NCBI GenBank assembly: GCA_020353135.1
Contig: CP070688.1
Span: 2,795,811 to 2,800,835, forward strand
DNA length: 5,025 nucleotides
Direction of reading: 5' to 3'
Source of the DNA: Chloroflexota bacterium
GTDB lineage: Bacteria; Chloroflexota; Anaerolineae; Promineifilales; Promineifilaceae
A program made the position numbers and the translations under genes. This document shows, in pieces, positions 4,792 through 5,025 of this stretch (position 1 is the first letter of the stretch; each line of letters opens with the position of its first letter). The notes beneath the pieces were generated by a model. The model was not told the origin of the DNA, did no database searches, and was given only the letters and a program-made list of their open reading frames with translations.

Positions 4792-5025
4792 GTGATTGGC
4801 CGTGATCGTTTGGGATCATTCGCAAACGGTACACAGGCGCAGTTTTTGACCCTTGCTTTACAGCTTTCAATAGAGCCAAACAATCTATCGCACGACGATT
4901 TTCTGGCCTGGATTCGGTCAACCTGCCTGCCATCTCGGCATTTGGTTGTGCGGACGTGAGCGACCAGGAAAGGAGGCATTTTTCGGTTAGTTGATTCTAT
5001 CCCTTTGCCCTTGCAGAAACCCAAA
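4792..5025 (+). pseudogene. Broken reading frame running off the right edge, unknown product
   Basis: One frame reads protein-like sequence (for example QAQFLTLALQLSIEP and HDDFLAWIRSTCLPSR) up to a TGA at 4957-4959. It then continues in the same frame, without further stops, to the window edge (GIFRLVDSIPLPLQKPK). The second part resembles the hydrophobic-Asp-Ser step around the first Asp of DDE transposases, but this is only an impression. No good start was found: TTG 4762 and GTG 4792 both overlap the promoter or precede its start point. AAAGGAGG at 4969-4976 is a strong ribosome binding site with no ATG, GTG or TTG at a suitable distance. A decayed gene is one reading; a non-coding leader is another. 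Confidence 0.25.
4803..4828. repeat. Overlapping inverted repeats just after the promoter
   Basis: TGATC/GATCA (4803-4807 and 4814-4818) and CGTTTG/CAAACG (4807-4812 and 4823-4828) overlap, so the two hairpins would exclude each other in RNA. They sit directly at the expected 5' end of the transcript from the 4762-4791 promoter. An operator or a small switch are both possible. Confidence 0.3.

Noticed and set aside
4517..4933. 138-codon − strand Ala/Pro-rich frame
   Set aside because: It crosses the strong + strand promoter and the composition boundary, and the Ala/Pro content follows from reverse reading of GGC/GGG-rich sequence.
1..5025. tRNA genes or CRISPR repeats
   Set aside because: No T-loop or anticodon-arm pattern and no regularly spaced repeats were found by eye.

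Overview
The window reads as a bacterial chromosome segment of moderately high G+C content. Three complete protein genes on the + strand have solid support and a fourth is clear, and a gene on the − strand is cut by the left edge. No phage, CRISPR, rRNA or tRNA signal was seen. Taxonomy is inferred. A lipoprotein with a long Thr/Pro/Glu linker, a toastrack-type beta-repeat protein and a proline-iminopeptidase-like hydrolase together fit Chloroflexota (Anaerolineae-like), but nothing here proves it.

Layout. At 1-172 (−) lies the N-terminus of an alpha/beta hydrolase with an HGGPG oxyanion motif. The 173-522 region is a divergent control region with candidate promoters on both strands and a 16-bp dyad. 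At 523-1311 (+) is a toastrack-like beta-repeat protein. At 1312-1653 is a leader region carrying several inverted repeats. At 1654-2952 (+) is a 432-residue secreted lipoprotein with two copies of one domain. At 2953-3277 is a spacer with a GC-rich hairpin and a possible gene relic. At 3284-3748 (+) is a DUF523/TudS-type iron-sulfur protein that is visibly AT-richer than its neighbours. At 3931-4377 (+) is an SRPBCC (START-like) protein with its own promoter and a textbook ribosome binding site. From 4378 to the right edge there is no confident gene: a G-rich tract ends near 4760, where composition changes abruptly next to a near-consensus sigma-70 promoter and a broken reading frame.

Function. 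The four + strand genes are separated by 180-340 bases and each seems to have its own leader, so they look like separate transcription units and not an operon. No shared pathway is evident. Two encode probable envelope or scaffold-like proteins (toastrack, lipoprotein) and two are small soluble proteins (TudS-like, SRPBCC).

I did not find a clear new multi-gene system. The points most worth a second look are the in-frame stop between a strong ribosome binding site and the hydrolase start, the 12-bp-arm hairpin that holds a consensus -35 box, the unusual density of CGGCCG, and the composition boundary with a broken ORF at the right end.
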